Below the pieces are notes generated by a model. The model saw only the letters and a list, made by a program, of their open reading frames with translations, ran no database searches and had not been told where the DNA came from. Below, one piece after another: positions 63,292 through 64,000 of a DNA stretch of 64,000 nt. A program made the position numbers and the translations under genes. The stretch comes from Salinirubellus litoreus (lineage in GTDB: Archaea > Halobacteriota > Halobacteria > Halobacteriales > Haloarculaceae): assembly GCF_037335815.1 (NCBI RefSeq), contig NZ_CP147841.1:3720001-3784000 (forward strand), in the 5' to 3' direction. Position 1 is the first letter of the stretch; every line of letters starts with the position of its first letter.

Positions 63292-64000
63292 TCCAAGCTC
63301 ATGCCCTCACCCCTATTGAGGGAAGTCGTGTGTTTGTGCTACTGCATCCATTCGGGGCGGAACATAAAAACGGGGAAGACGTCCCTTATTGTTCATTCGG
63401 GAACAAAATGTGAGGCCCGTGCTCTCCTGTGGAGTCCCGTTCACTTCTCAATCAAGGAGAGAAGAGGTTGGTAATGCATAATGAAGCCGCCGAATCCGGG
63501 AACGTCACGCCGACGACGGCCGGGGTGCATCAAGAGACGGTAGCGGACCACGTGGTCTAACCCACGTACGGAGGCGGTGGAAAGAATAGGTTTTTCCAGA
63601 TAGTAATTTGTTCCAAGCGTGGAGCTAGCCCTGTAAGCTACCACGGTCTGAAGGCCGCGGTATTTCCCCCATAATGGGTTTCCAGCCACCGACCTGCGAC
63701 AGACCGAGGCCGCGTGTACGACGACCCCGATGGTCGTATCACCGCCGTTTAATTCCCGGTGAGCCTCGGGTGCGTCACCTCGGAAGTGAGCAGGGGATTT
63801 CTCACCCGCCGTATGGCGGTGCAGTACCAGATGTACACGACCTCGGTGGGTCGCTTCGGAACGTCCCTCCTATCACCCGATGGGAGTGGCAATCCGTCGA
63901 TGGCTCCCGAGTTCCGGGCCAGCTTACAGTGGTCCCTCCACCCGAACCGTTTTGATTCGGATGCAGTACCATGACACACAATCAACACATACCTAAACGT
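63292..64000. other. Gene-free right edge with IS200/IS605-type remnants
   Basis: About 700 bp with only spurious frames. It holds the PATE-like repeat (63451-63665), a short cctcacccctattgaggg hairpin at 63304-63321, and gcccgccgtatggcggt-like palindromes near 63810. No transposase. A gene may start just outside the window. Confidence 0.45.
63451..63665 (-). repeat. PATE-like IS200/IS605 derivative
   Basis: The left part has atcaaggagagaagagg (63451), matching the left end of the insert at 50906 (atcaaggagagaatccc). The right part is the hairpin taccacggtct-ga-aggccgcggta (63640-63663, two mismatches). About 215 bp, no coding sequence. Confidence 0.5.

Overview
The window looks like a chromosome or megaplasmid segment of an extremely halophilic archaeon (class Halobacteria). 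It has high GC, acidic proteins, an archaeal TFB, many leaderless genes with a TATA-like box about 25-30 nt upstream, HTH_10/Bat-type regulators, a Tat-exported lipid-free serine hydrolase and haloarchaeal IS types. I saw no rRNA, tRNA or CRISPR array. No genus can be assigned from the sequence alone.

Layout. (1) 1-6 kb: cell-surface glycan/membrane genes on the minus strand (DUF1616 protein, a polytopic membrane protein, a GT4 glycosyltransferase) with decayed sequence between them. (2) 6.5-13.6 kb: ordinary accessory genes (winged-helix regulator, methyltransferase, serine hydrolase with an overlapping membrane gene, alpha/beta hydrolase, HTH_10 and PadR regulators) and a TumE-type toxin-antitoxin pair behind a clear operator. 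(3) 14-24.6 kb: remains of an integrated replicon or conjugative element: an HTH protein, a prim-pol/NrS-1-like replicase, a very large HerA/TraG-like DNA pump, and an RNA-ligase-like nucleotidyltransferase. (4) 24.7-41.9 kb: a membrane-protein island of many small polytopic proteins, two CPBP proteases, an ArsR/two-membrane-protein operon, cupin, SMR transporter and M23 peptidase, broken up by insertion sequences. Two mobile elements here carry non-transposase genes. (5) 42-64 kb: a defence/toxin-antitoxin island. It has two more TumE/HTH-type pairs, two DUF7342-type HTH genes each paired with a histidine-rich partner, three MNT-HEPN modules, an RHH protein, an orphan TFB, two DUF234-type ATPases (one broken), a SWIM protein and a PD-(D/E)XK protein. 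IS200/IS605 sequences (one complete tnpA-tnpB element, at least one deletion derivative, many solitary terminal hairpins) are scattered through it.

How it fits together. Two patterns run across the window. First, at least six small proteins share a core of aromatic/acidic residues followed by His-x-His-type motifs, and five of them sit beside an HTH gene. This suggests one broad TumE-like toxin superfamily with interchangeable HTH partners. Second, the three HEPN genes next to MNT nucleotidyltransferases are all altered in their 3' part (two by IS200/IS605-type insertions, one by truncation), while all three nucleotidyltransferase antitoxins are intact. The complete IS200/IS605 element splits one HEPN gene, and the missing C-terminal coding piece is readable on its far side. 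In region 4 a DUF6498-like membrane gene lies between the first and last codons of a haloarchaeal transposase, inside that IS's inverted repeats, so it looks like cargo that replaced the transposase.
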